This document shows, in pieces, positions 6,315-13,773 of a DNA stretch of 16,893 nucleotides (positions are counted from its first letter, which is position 1; each line of letters begins with the position of its first letter). Below the pieces are notes generated by a model. It ran no database searches and had not been told where the DNA came from. It saw only the letters and a program-made list of their open reading frames with translations. Both the position numbers and the translations under genes were made by a program. Source of the stretch: an uncultured Centipeda sp. (GTDB taxonomy: Bacteria; Bacillota; Negativicutes; Selenomonadales; Selenomonadaceae). The stretch spans positions 1 to 16,893 of the forward strand of contig CALALM010000101.1 in assembly GCA_937925565.1 (NCBI GenBank). The letters run 5' to 3'.

Positions 6315-8000
6315 ATGAATGCAAATAATCTCATGGCTGTATCGACAGCAGATGGGATCTCAGCGGGGACAGGTGCGTCGAAAGGACGTGCCGGAGTCGC
6401 AGGGAATCGTGCGCAGGTAGCCTCAGGGAAGAATTTGTTCAGCGATACGTTTGGCGCACTGCAAAAGGGAACGGATGCAGGGGCGGCAAAGACAGAGACG
6501 CGCAATGCGTCCGCAAGCGCGGCACAGACGAAGGTGTCGCAGGCGGAGAACAATGCGCCGTCGCAGGACACACAGGATGTGACAGCGCAAGCGCCGAAGG
6601 CTGCCGGGCAGCAGACAGAGAAGAGTGCAGGGGGGAAAATATCATCCGTTGATGACAGTGCGACATCAGGTGCTCTTGCAGCAGCGGTCACGGCGCTCGT
6701 AAATACGGATGCGGTACTTGTGGATGCCGACATGAACGAGGGACTGGACTCCGCGCTCATGGAAATCCTTCAGCGCTATGGGCTGACGGAAGATCAGCTT
6801 GGTGAGACGAAGCTGCAGAGTGCCGTGCAGAATCTCCTGCAGCAGTTGCCGGAGGATGCGGCAAAGAGCCGTAATCTCCTCCTTGCCCTCTCGGGGCAGC
6901 CGCTTGCACAGGAGAATGTCGTTGCTCCGGGAGCCGCTGCCGCGATGAAGAACGTGGGAGATGAGGCATCGGTTCTGCGCATGGCAGCACTCGATGCGAT
7001 GCTGTCCGCGCAGTTGCGTGCAGCACTGAATACGGAGACTGCACCAACGGAGGTGCAGATGACCACTGCTCAGGCAGGGGGGACTTCCACTGAAAATCCG
7101 CTGTATGCGATGTCTGCGGCAGAGCAGCAGAGCGTACAGTCGGCGACAGAGAATATGACCGCTCCGATTCTCAAGGCACAGACAGGGAATCTTCCTGCCG
7201 CGCAAGGAAAAAACGCAGCAGAACTCATCGGCGAAAATCTGATTGTGGATGAGGGCGTAGATGCCGCAAACCCGCTTACCGTGCTTGCACAACGTACCAT
7301 GCGCCATGATATGATGCAGGGAGATACAGCGGGACAGGATGCACAGCAGGGGCAGCTTATGCAGAATGGGCAGCAGCCTGTACGTGCTGCGGATGTCGGT
7401 GCTGCATTTGAGATTCCGACGCGGGGGACGGAGACCACACCGCAGCCGGCACAGCCGATTGCAGCACAGACGGGACTTACGCAGGCACAGGAAGTCGTCT
7501 CTCCTGCCCCCACGCAGGAAACACAGCGTCCGCAGCCGGATTATGAGATCCCGCGTCAGATTGTGGAACAGGCGAGACTTCTGCGCACACTTACGGATAC
7601 GCAGATGGTCATCCGTCTGCGTCCCGAACATCTCGGTGAGCTTACATTGCGCGTTGCAGTCGGCGCAGATGGTGCCGTACAGGCATCGTTCCACAGCGAT
7701 AACGCCCATGTGCGCAATGTAATTGAGAACTCGCTCGTCCAGCTTCGGCAGGAACTGAACAATCAGGGCATCAAGATCGACCGTGTTGGCGTCTATGCAG
7801 GTCTTGCAGACGGTCAGATGCCGCAGAGTCAGGGACAGGAAGCGTGGCAGCAGAGCAGTGGCCAACAGAGTGGAGCACAGCAGGTCTACACGCACGGCGA
7901 TGCCGATGACTATCTCGATGAGATCGACGGGCTTGCGCCGATCACGGCAGAGGAGACCGGCGGCAGCGTCAGAAGTGACGGCGTGGACTATCGCGTATAG
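6315..8000 (+). CDS. fliK: FliK, flagellar hook-length control protein
   Basis: FliK is exported by the flagellar type III apparatus, measures hook length and switches export from hook to filament substrates. ATG 6315 has GAGGTGA 7 bases upstream. The 561-residue protein has the expected layout. A long, low-complexity N-terminal part (about 1-410) is rich in Ala, Gln, Thr and Gly and poor in recognisable motifs, consistent with a disordered ruler. A compact C-terminal hook-length domain follows (about 415-500), with RLRPEHLGELTLRV (starting near residue 434) and an amphipathic ENSLVQLRQELNNQGI helix. A Gln-rich tail ends the protein. It is followed 20 bases later by flgD. The name rests on the C-terminal domain and the neighbour, because the N-terminal part diverges quickly. 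Confidence 0.92.
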   Translation: MNANNLMAVSTADGISAGTGASKGRAGVAGNRAQVASGKNLFSDTFGALQKGTDAGAAKTETRNASASAAQTKVSQAENNAPSQDTQDVTAQAPKAAGQQTEKSAGGKISSVDDSATSGALAAAVTALVNTDAVLVDADMNEGLDSALMEILQRYGLTEDQLGETKLQSAVQNLLQQLPEDAAKSRNLLLALSGQPLAQENVVAPGAAAAMKNVGDEASVLRMAALDAMLSAQLRAALNTETAPTEVQMTTAQAGGTSTENPLYAMSAAEQQSVQSATENMTAPILKAQTGNLPAAQGKNAAELIGENLIVDEGVDAANPLTVLAQRTMRHDMMQGDTAGQDAQQGQLMQNGQQPVRAADVGAAFEIPTRGTETTPQPAQPIAAQTGLTQAQEVVSPAPTQETQRPQPDYEIPRQIVEQARLLRTLTDTQMVIRLRPEHLGELTLRVAVGADGAVQASFHSDNAHVRNVIENSLVQLRQELNNQGIKIDRVGVYAGLADGQMPQSQGQEAWQQSSGQQSGAQQVYTHGDADDYLDEIDGLAPITAEETGGSVRSDGVDYRV

Positions 8001-8020
8001 CACACAGAGGAGGAAATATC

Positions 8021-8566
8021 GTGGCAAGTTCAAACCCACTGAATACAATCAACGTCGGCGGCGTTGTGCAGAAACTGTCGGACTATGAGGCAGCACAGAA
8101 TCAGGCAAAGGCAAAAGACAAGAAGAATGACGCGCTTGGTAAGGACGCATTTCTCCAGTTGCTCGTCACGCAGATGAAGTATCAGGATCCGCTCGATCCG
8201 CAGGACAACAGTGAATATCTCTCGCAGCTTGCGCAGTTCTCCGCACTTGAGCAGATGACGAACGTCTCCAAGGGACTCGAAAATGTGTCGAAGATCGTCG
8301 ACAATATCAACTCCTCCGTCCTCGTCGGTCAGCTCAGCTCCATGATCGGTCAGCCCGTACAGTGGCATACCGAAGTCAAGGGTGAGGATGGAAAGCCCGT
8401 CAAAGACAGTAACGGAAAGATTAAGACGGAGAACCACGAGGGTAAGATCATCGGCGTCAGCATCACCGACGGTCAGCCGAGTGTCATTGCCGATGTGAAT
8501 GGTGAATCACATCAGGTTCAGGTTTCGCAGATTGTGCGTGTTGGTCGTCTCAAGGCAGCCCCCTGA
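8021..8566 (+). CDS. flgD: FlgD, flagellar hook-capping protein
   Basis: FlgD forms the cap on which hook subunits (FlgE) assemble. A GTG start at 8021 has a strong AGGAGG (8008-8013) 7 bases upstream. The N-terminal hallmark is clear: GKDAFLQLLVTQMKYQDPLDP followed by QDNSEYLSQLAQFSALEQM, about residues 38-85. At 181 residues it is shorter than the enterobacterial protein (about 230), as in many Firmicutes. The C-terminal part (about 105-180, from VGQLSSMIGQPVQW) is a small beta-rich domain. It is the second and last gene of the unit, closed by a strong terminator; the usual next gene, flgE, is not here. Confidence 0.96.
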   Translation: MASSNPLNTINVGGVVQKLSDYEAAQNQAKAKDKKNDALGKDAFLQLLVTQMKYQDPLDPQDNSEYLSQLAQFSALEQMTNVSKGLENVSKIVDNINSSVLVGQLSSMIGQPVQWHTEVKGEDGKPVKDSNGKIKTENHEGKIIGVSITDGQPSVIADVNGESHQVQVSQIVRVGRLKAAP

Positions 8567-8586
8567 ACCAATCCAAAGAATATACG

Positions 8587-8622
8587 AATACCGCCGAAGA
8601 ATTGCTTCGGCGGTATTATTTT
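8587..8622 (+). terminator. Intrinsic terminator of fliK-flgD
   Basis: A 13-bp perfect stem runs from 8587-8599 (AATACCGCCGAAG) to 8605-8617, with a 5-base loop and a TATTTTG tail. It lies 20 bases after the flgD stop. Confidence 0.92.
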
Positions 8623-8648
8623 GCAATAGGCAACCGGATCCGAAAATC

Positions 8649-8696
8649 AAAATAACCCGTGAAGGTTCCACATGGTGAATCTTCACGGGTTATTTT
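8649..8696 (-). terminator. Terminator of the LysR gene, probably bidirectional
   Basis: A 16-bp perfect stem pairs 8649-8664 (AAAATAACCCGTGAAG) with 8681-8696 around a 16-base loop. It begins 10 bases after the minus-strand LysR stop. Both flanks read T-rich in the outgoing direction (minus TTTTGATTTTC, plus TTTTAGATTT), so it can stop transcription from either side of this convergent junction. Confidence 0.85.
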
Positions 8697-8706
8697 AGAT
8701 TTGCTG

Positions 8707-9609
8707 CTAATTGGAGGAAGTATTTTCCTGTGTATTGTCGAAACGACGAATCAGAAATTGCTGAAAGCAGACGGCTGCGGGAGGTAGCTTGCGCTGCGTG
8801 TTCCATGCGACGCCGACGGCGCGTTTGCAGATCGGGAACGAGACAGGGATGTAGCGCAGCTCCGGATGCTCGACGCCCGCGAGTTTTGGCAGAAGACTGA
8901 CGCCAAGCCCTGCCGCGACAAGCCCCGAGATCGTCGACACATCGTCTCCCTCGAACGTGATTTCGGGATGAATGCCCGCGAGATCGAAGAATTGATCGAC
9001 GAGAATGCGCAGACTGTAACTGCTCTTCATCGCGACCAACGGTTCATCCTCAAGCTCGTGCAAATTGATATTCTTCCGCTCCGCAAACCGATGTCCGAGC
9101 GGTACGGTGACGAAGAGCTCTTCCGACCAGAGATAGACCCATGCGCTGTACTCTGTCGTCGGAATCGTGGAGCAGAGGCAGAGATCTGTTTCGCCTGCGG
9201 CGACTTGCAGCGCCAGTGTTGCCGAGTCCTGCTGATTAAGCTGGACGCGAATGTCAGGGTAGCTTGCGCGAAAGTCCTGCAGGATATGCGGCAGAGCATA
9301 GCTGCCGAGCGAGTGGATAAAGGAGAGGCGGAACTCTTTCGCGACTTCTGTGTGTGCGCTGCTTGCCTCCTCGCGGGCACTGTCCACCTCGCGCAGAATG
9401 CGATCCACACGGCGCAGCAGACGCTCGCCCTCCGGTGTCAGTTCGATTTCGCCCTCGTTCCGCCTGAAGAGAGGAACGTCGAGATCCTTTTCAAGCTTTG
9501 CCATTGAGCGGCTGAGCGCGGGCTGTGTTACGTCCAGCATCCGTGCTGCGCGCGTAAAGTGGCGAATGTTTGCCATAACTTGAAAGTATTTTAATTGTGC
9601 AAGTTCCAT
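8707..9609 (-). CDS. LysR-type transcriptional regulator
   Basis: This is a 300-residue LysR family DNA-binding regulator, the standard size. The N-terminal winged helix-turn-helix (about 1-60) carries the family signature AARMLDVTQPALSRSMAKLE followed by LGxxLF-type DLDVPLFRR. A linker helix (about 60-85) leads into a periplasmic-binding-protein-like effector domain (about 90-290). The ATG (minus strand, 9609) has AAGGA about 8 bases upstream. It is convergent with flgD and divergent from a small ORF. No metabolic gene adjoins it, so the usual inference from a divergent target gene fails here. Effector and targets are unknown. Confidence 0.93.
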   Translation of the reverse strand: MELAQLKYFQVMANIRHFTRAARMLDVTQPALSRSMAKLEKDLDVPLFRRNEGEIELTPEGERLLRRVDRILREVDSAREEASSAHTEVAKEFRLSFIHSLGSYALPHILQDFRASYPDIRVQLNQQDSATLALQVAAGETDLCLCSTIPTTEYSAWVYLWSEELFVTVPLGHRFAERKNINLHELEDEPLVAMKSSYSLRILVDQFFDLAGIHPEITFEGDDVSTISGLVAAGLGVSLLPKLAGVEHPELRYIPVSFPICKRAVGVAWNTQRKLPPAAVCFQQFLIRRFDNTQENTSSN

Positions 9610-9633
9610 TCAATTATTCCTTTCTGTTATTCT

Positions 9634-9662
9634 ATTATATCTGTCATAAGATGTATACACAA
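9634..9662 (-). promoter_or_regulatory. Candidate promoter of the LysR gene
   Basis: Read on the minus strand, TTGTGT (9662-9657) is 17 bases from a perfect TATAAT (9639-9634), about 25 bases before the start codon. The -35 matches only its first three bases. A GTATAC palindrome (9653-9658) adjoins the -35 and could be part of a regulator site, but it is short. Confidence 0.5.
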
Positions 9663-9730
9663 TGAAGAAAAAGAAAAATTACATATAGTTTTTTCATATT
9701 TTCCATCACTTATAGGTATATAATATATTC

Positions 9731-9925
9731 GTGTACAGAGATATCAGTTTGTATAAAAATAATCACGGCGTACTGGAAGCGGTCTACAAATGGGAGAAAC
9801 AGGTGGAACATGACAGTGCCGGTGTTGTCGATGAACAGAGTCTTCAAATCATCAAGCGCCATGTCCATCTGTGTGAGAATCTTCTCGATGAATGGCTCAA
9901 AGGGGAGAAGAAGGAGGACAAGTGA
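9731..9925 (+). CDS. Small charged protein of unknown function (up to 64 aa)
   Basis: Not recognised. The reading frame gives a soluble, charged and probably helical product with HGVLEAVYKWEKQVEHDS and DEQSLQIIKRHVHLCENLLDE segments and a Lys/Glu-rich end. Two starts are possible: GTG 9731 or TTG 9749 (58 residues). Neither has a clear ribosome binding site. A TATAAT (9719-9724) lies just upstream, so a transcript would begin close to GTG 9731. The well-formed terminator 44 bases after the stop supports a real transcription unit. No cysteine cluster, signal peptide or membrane segment is visible. Confidence 0.5.
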   Translation: MYRDISLYKNNHGVLEAVYKWEKQVEHDSAGVVDEQSLQIIKRHVHLCENLLDEWLKGEKKEDK

Positions 9926-9968
9926 GGCAAAGGGATTGACGTGGGAATGATTACGTCTGCGCAATATG

Positions 9969-10006
9969 ATGAAGGGGCGCACGGAAGGCAGCCCCTTCAT
10001 TTTTTT
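9969..10006 (+). terminator. Intrinsic terminator after the small ORF
   Basis: The stem ATGAAGGGGC (9969-9978) pairs perfectly with GCCCCTTCAT (9991-10000), with a 12-base loop followed by six T. The tRNA promoter -35 box starts 2 bases after the T-run. Confidence 0.92.
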
Positions 10007-10007
10007 C

Positions 10008-10036
10008 TTGACAACCTTCATATGTTCTGTTAATAT
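10008..10036 (+). promoter_or_regulatory. Promoter of tRNA-Ser
   Basis: A perfect -35 TTGACA (10008-10013), a 17-base spacer and TAATAT (10031-10036) place the start near 10043, about 28 bases before the mature tRNA. Confidence 0.8.
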
Positions 10037-10070
10037 ATCCCATGTCGCAGATAACGCGAGAAGTGAATAT

Positions 10071-10161
10071 GGAGTGGTACTCAAGAGGCTGAAGAGGACG
10101 GTTTGCTAAATCGTTAGAGTGGGTAACCGCTGCGAGAGTTCGAATCTCTCCCACTCCGCCA
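10071..10161 (+). tRNA. tRNA-Ser (anticodon GCT)
   Basis: The acceptor stem GGAGTGG (10071-10077) pairs with CCACTCC (10151-10157), followed by discriminator G and an encoded CCA (10159-10161). The anticodon stem ACGGT/ATCGT encloses loop TTGCTAA with GCT at 10105-10107, reading AGC and AGT serine codons. A long variable arm and a GTTCGAATC T-loop are present. At 91 bases with a long variable arm it is a class II tRNA, as expected for serine. Confidence 0.97.
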
Positions 10162-10171
10162 TTTTACCCTT

Positions 10172-10192
10172 AGCCTTTATCGGGCTTTTTTT
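10172..10192 (+). terminator. Weak terminator after tRNA-Ser
   Basis: AGCC (10172-10175) pairs with GGCT (10183-10186) and runs into a stretch of seven T. The stem is only 4 bp with a 7-base loop, so termination may be incomplete. Confidence 0.5.
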
Positions 10193-10211
10193 GTTTTAAG
10201 GAGATGCATAC

Positions 10212-11546
10212 ATGGACATGCAGGGAACACCGCCGTCCTTTATTGAGCGATATTTCAAGGTGCGGGAAAAGGGCTCATCTGTTCACACGGAACTGCTCGT
10301 CGGGTTGACGACCTTCATCGCGATGGCTTACATTCTCTTTGTCAATCCGAATATCCTTGCGGATGCGGGAATTCCGAAGGATGCAGCGATCGCCTCGACG
10401 ATCTGGATTGCGGCGCTCGCATCGCTTGCGATGGGCGTCTTTGCAAACTATCCGGTCGCGCTTGCGCCCGGCATGGGACTCAACGCGTTCTTTGCCTACT
10501 ACGTTTGCGGCGTCCTCGGACTGCACTGGACGGTTGCGCTCGGCGCAGTGTTCTTTTCGGGGGTGCTCTTCCTCATCCTGACGGTCGGCGGCATTCGGCA
10601 GGCGATCATCAATGCTGTGCCGCGTGACCTAAAGCTCGCGATCAGTGTCGGCATCGGACTTTTTATCGCATTCATCGGTCTCAAAGGAACGGGGCTGATC
10701 GTCGAGAACTCCGCGACGTACGTCGCGCTCGGTCATGTGACCGCGCCGACGACGCTGCTCTCACTCTTCGGGCTGCTCTTTACGGCGGCGCTGATGGCGC
10801 GCAATATCCATGGTGCCATCCTCATCGGCATCTTTGTTACGACGATTCTTGCGATGGCGTTCGGCATGACGCCTGCACCGCAGGGTTTTGGCGATATTAT
10901 CAGCACCTCACTTCCGCATATGGGCGCGACGTTCGGTCAGCTGGACCTTGCGGGCGCGTGGAACTACGGTCTGGTTTCCATTATCTTTACGTTTACGGTT
11001 GTCGAGCTCTTCGATAACATGGGCACGCTGATCGGTCTCACAACGAAGGCGAAGATGGTGAAGCCCGATGGGCGCATCGAGAACATCGACAAAGCGTTGA
11101 TGACGGACGCGGTCGGCACGATGGTGTCTGCGGTCTTCGGCACGTCCACGGTCACGTCCTATATTGAGAGTGCGGCGGGCATTGCTGCCGGCGGACGTAC
11201 GGGGCTCACGGCGGTCGCGGCGGGTGTGCTCTTCCTCACGGCGCTGCTCTTTACGCCGCTGATCGGACTCGTGCCCGCCTTTGCGACGGCACCCGCGCTC
11301 ATTCTCGTCGGCGCACTGCTCATGTCCGAGGTCGGGAAGATCGACTTCTCGGACTTTACGAATGCGCTGCCGGCATTCCTCACGATCATCATGATGCCGC
11401 TCACGTCGAGCATTGCGAACGGCTTTGCTTTCGGTTTTATCAGCTATACGGTGATGAAGCTCTTTGCGGGGCAGTATAAGAAGGTCAGCTGGATCATGTA
11501 TCTGGTCTCGATCGCGTTCCTGATCAATCTGGCATTGCGCTCGTAA
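10212..11546 (+). CDS. NCS2/AzgA-family nucleobase permease
   Basis: This is a cytoplasmic-membrane proton-coupled importer of the AzgA (COG2252) group, whose characterised members carry guanine, hypoxanthine or adenine. The 444-residue length is typical. The N-terminus is cytoplasmic (FIERYFKVRE), followed by 12-14 hydrophobic segments. Family motifs include TTFIAMAYILFVNP (near 38), VALAPGMGLNAFFAY (near 84), VVELFDNMGTL (near 265) and TSYIESAAGIAAGGRTGLTA (near 315). The ATG has AAGGAGA 7 bases upstream. Only about 50 bases separate it from the tRNA end, with no visible promoter or purine riboswitch in that gap. It is 20 bases from the following lipoprotein gene. The substrate cannot be told from sequence alone. 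Confidence 0.95.
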   Translation: MDMQGTPPSFIERYFKVREKGSSVHTELLVGLTTFIAMAYILFVNPNILADAGIPKDAAIASTIWIAALASLAMGVFANYPVALAPGMGLNAFFAYYVCGVLGLHWTVALGAVFFSGVLFLILTVGGIRQAIINAVPRDLKLAISVGIGLFIAFIGLKGTGLIVENSATYVALGHVTAPTTLLSLFGLLFTAALMARNIHGAILIGIFVTTILAMAFGMTPAPQGFGDIISTSLPHMGATFGQLDLAGAWNYGLVSIIFTFTVVELFDNMGTLIGLTTKAKMVKPDGRIENIDKALMTDAVGTMVSAVFGTSTVTSYIESAAGIAAGGRTGLTAVAAGVLFLTALLFTPLIGLVPAFATAPALILVGALLMSEVGKIDFSDFTNALPAFLTIIMMPLTSSIANGFAFGFISYTVMKLFAGQYKKVSWIMYLVSIAFLINLALRS

Positions 11547-11566
11547 AGCGCGGGGAGGGCTTGCCA

Positions 11567-12475
11567 ATGAAACAGTGGGTTGCATCCGTACTTGCGGGAG
11601 CGGTACTTCTTGCGGGACAGTTTTTTGCGGGCTGCAGTTCTGCGCCTGCCTCCGATACGGCACATACCGCAGCGGGCACGATCACGGTCAAGGTGCTGAA
11701 CATCGGGCAGGGCGACTCCATTCTCATCCAGACGGGGGAGAAGACGGTGCTCGTCGATACGAGTGATGTGGACGAGCGCGACAAGCTGCGTACGGAGCTG
11801 AAAAAAGCGGATGTCAAGAAGATTGACACAATCATCCTCACGCACCCGCACGCCGACCACATCGGCGGCATGGATGTCCTGCTTGATGAGTATCCCGTCG
11901 GTATGGTCTATGACAACGGCATGCCTTCGACCTCGAAGCTTTTTCTCGGCTATGTGAAAAAGCTCAAGGAGAAGAAGATCGAGCGCAAGGGACTCGTTGC
12001 GGGTGACCGCATCGATCTCGGCGGCGGCGCCGTGTTCGAGGTGCTCGGTCCTTCGGCGGAACTCGTCAAAGAGGGCAATGTCAAGGGGTATAAGCACGAT
12101 CCGAACAATGAGTCCGTGGTCGGACGGCTCGTCTTTGGCGATTTCACGATGATGCTGACAGGTGATGCGGAGAAGAAGGAAGAGCAGGCGATTCTTGCTG
12201 GAGGCTCTGCCAACGTGCAGAGCAAAATCCTAAAGTCCGGGCACCATGGCAGCAAGACATCTTCTTCGGCAGACTTTCTGCGTGCGGTGAAGCCGGAGGC
12301 GGCGCTCATCTCCTGCGGAGTAAACAACGACTATGGGCATCCGCACAAGGAAACGATGAAGAAGTACCATGCGCTGAATATTCCCATCTACGTGACGGCA
12401 GAGAATGGAACGATCACCGTGACGAGCGATGGTAAAACATACAAGATTACGCCCGAACGGGGGGAGAAACAATGA
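11567..12475 (+). CDS. ComEC-like metallo-beta-lactamase-fold lipoprotein
   Basis: This is a predicted extracytoplasmic metal-dependent hydrolase tethered by lipid. The ATG at 11567 is used because GGAGG (11554-11558) lies 8 bases upstream; a TTG at 11561 is too close. A signal peptide ends in lipobox FAGC with Cys23. The MBL domain starts with VKVLNIGQGDSILIQ, then the metal motif HPHADH (H93, H95, D97, H98), MLTGDAE, SGHHGS and a late conserved His region (YGHPHKET). These match the soluble MBL domain of ComEC, which processes DNA at the cell surface during transformation, but the ComEC membrane channel is absent. Possible substrates are nucleic acids or phosphodiesters; this is inference. 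It overlaps the DUF3006 gene by 4 bases. Confidence 0.93.
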   Translation: MKQWVASVLAGAVLLAGQFFAGCSSAPASDTAHTAAGTITVKVLNIGQGDSILIQTGEKTVLVDTSDVDERDKLRTELKKADVKKIDTIILTHPHADHIGGMDVLLDEYPVGMVYDNGMPSTSKLFLGYVKKLKEKKIERKGLVAGDRIDLGGGAVFEVLGPSAELVKEGNVKGYKHDPNNESVVGRLVFGDFTMMLTGDAEKKEEQAILAGGSANVQSKILKSGHHGSKTSSSADFLRAVKPEAALISCGVNNDYGHPHKETMKKYHALNIPIYVTAENGTITVTSDGKTYKITPERGEKQ

Positions 12476-12672
12476 TCTCTGCGTATCTGGATCGCTTTGA
12501 AGGGAAATATGCTGTTCTCCTGTTGGGCGATGCGATGGAAAAGGTAAATTTTCCACGCAGTTTTCTTCCTGCGGATATCTCCGAGGGAGACTATCTGACG
12601 ATTGCGATGGAGCGTGACGCGGCAGCCACGGAGGCTGCTGAGGCTGAGGCGCTGGAACTCTTGAAGCAATAA
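12472..12672 (+). CDS. DUF3006-like small protein
   Basis: This 66-residue protein has the DUF3006 pattern. It opens with a beta-rich start, ISAYLDRFEGKYAVLLLGD, then FPRSFLPADISEGDYLTIAME, and ends in an Ala/Glu-rich helix. Function is unknown. Genes of this family commonly lie next to ComEC-like MBL lipoproteins, as here, and the ATGA overlap implies coupled translation. No signal peptide is seen, so it is probably cytoplasmic while its partner is exported, unless exported by another route. Confidence 0.85.
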   Translation: MISAYLDRFEGKYAVLLLGDAMEKVNFPRSFLPADISEGDYLTIAMERDAAATEAAEAEALELLKQ

Positions 12673-12685
12673 AACGGAGGTGTTA

Positions 12686-13771
12686 TTGGCATTGACATGG
12701 TGGAATGAATTTCGTCGGGCGAAGACGCTGCTCACCGTGGCAGCGCTTTTTGTCTGTTTTTGTACGTTTTTTTCGACCGGTACAGGCGAGGCGAAGGCGA
12801 AAGTACCTTGTCTTATGACTGTCGAAAGTCACGTGTTGGAGATCGACGGACGGGAAGCGGTACGCATTCAGATTGGCACAAACGGTACGGAGCTTTCCTA
12901 TGCGATCATAGCGAATGAGCAGAATGAGCTGCGCCTTGCACTCGAAAATGTGAAGATTGATAAGAAATTCCCGTCCGTATATGTGCCGAATGGAACGCTA
13001 GCGGATAAGATCACTGTCGTGACAGAGGGAAACAGTGATGCAATTCTCACGATCGAAGCCAAGGATGCCTTTCTCCATAAGGACGCCTTTCGCATCCATA
13101 CGATGCCGGGCGACGCGAATGGAAATGTGAAGGAATATCTCATCATTGACCTTTTGGCTCCACTGCCTCCTCCGCCGCCCAGTCCTGTAGAGGGGCACAG
13201 CATCGTCATCGACCCCGGTCACGGAGGCAGCGACTCGGGCGCAGTCGGCTATTCAGGCGTGCGCGAGAAGGATGTTGCCCTTGCCGTTTCCATGCGCGTG
13301 GAGGAGCTTCTGCGTGAGGCAGGTGCGCACCCCATTATGACGCGCACAGAGGACGTGGATGTTGCTCATGTGGGCAGCTCGTCGTCGCAGGAACTCCAAG
13401 CGCGCGTGGACGTAAGTCTTGCACATCCGGAGGCGGAACTCTTCCTCTCCGTGCACTGCAACTCGTTCACGAATCCCGATGCGCACGGCATGGAGACCTA
13501 CTACTACCCCAAGACGGATGCGGACGAGCATTTTGCGGCGCTCCTCAACGAGGAACTTGCGGCGGAGGGCGGGCTCTACAATCGCGGTGTCAAATACGCG
13601 CGATTCTATGTTCTGCGCCATACGGAGATTCCTGCCTCCCTCGTAGAGCTCGGCTTCCTCTCGAATCCGGATGAGGAGGCTCTGCTTGCGAATGCCGACT
13701 ACCGGGAGAAACTTGCACAGGCGCTTTTCCATGCCATTGAGCGCTATTTTGATCAAGGAGGAGAAGAGTAG
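12686..13771 (+). CDS. N-acetylmuramoyl-L-alanine amidase (AMIN + Amidase_3)
   Basis: This is a zinc amidase that cuts the bond between peptidoglycan glycan and stem peptide. The TTG at 12686 is preferred: GGAGG (12676-12680) is 5 bases upstream, whereas the in-frame GTG at 12680 overlaps that site; TTG 12692 is also possible. An N-terminal hydrophobic signal (about 15-37) is followed by an AMIN-like beta domain (about 42-145) that probably binds cell wall. A proline linker (PLPPPPPSP) leads to the Amidase_3 domain (about 168-355). The zinc ligands H179 (DPGHGG), E194 (REKDVAL) and H257 (SVHCNS) and the catalytic E321 (VELGFLSN) are all present, so it should be active. A probable role is division or turnover of wall. 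Confidence 0.94.
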   Translation: MALTWWNEFRRAKTLLTVAALFVCFCTFFSTGTGEAKAKVPCLMTVESHVLEIDGREAVRIQIGTNGTELSYAIIANEQNELRLALENVKIDKKFPSVYVPNGTLADKITVVTEGNSDAILTIEAKDAFLHKDAFRIHTMPGDANGNVKEYLIIDLLAPLPPPPPSPVEGHSIVIDPGHGGSDSGAVGYSGVREKDVALAVSMRVEELLREAGAHPIMTRTEDVDVAHVGSSSSQELQARVDVSLAHPEAELFLSVHCNSFTNPDAHGMETYYYPKTDADEHFAALLNEELAAEGGLYNRGVKYARFYVLRHTEIPASLVELGFLSNPDEEALLANADYREKLAQALFHAIERYFDQGGEE

Positions 13772-13773
13772 AG

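Noticed and set aside
7320..7400. Gln/Ala-rich low-complexity stretch as a DNA repeat
   Set aside because: It is codon-level low complexity (CAG/GCA) in the FliK ruler region, without a regular repeat unit.
6666..8048. 460-codon open frame antisense to fliK, Cys/Arg/Leu-rich
   Set aside because: It mirrors the fliK frame. Composition is typical of an antisense shadow in GC-rich DNA, there is no ribosome binding site or domain, and the sense strand encodes a recognisable FliK C-terminus and has a promoter.
9710..10084. 124-codon minus-strand frame covering the small ORF and tRNA promoter
   Set aside because: It runs through a plus-strand terminator, the tRNA promoter and the tRNA 5' end, and has no convincing promoter or ribosome binding site.
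10162..10211. Purine riboswitch upstream of the nucleobase permease
   Set aside because: The gap of 50 bases is too short for the aptamer, and no conserved core is visible.
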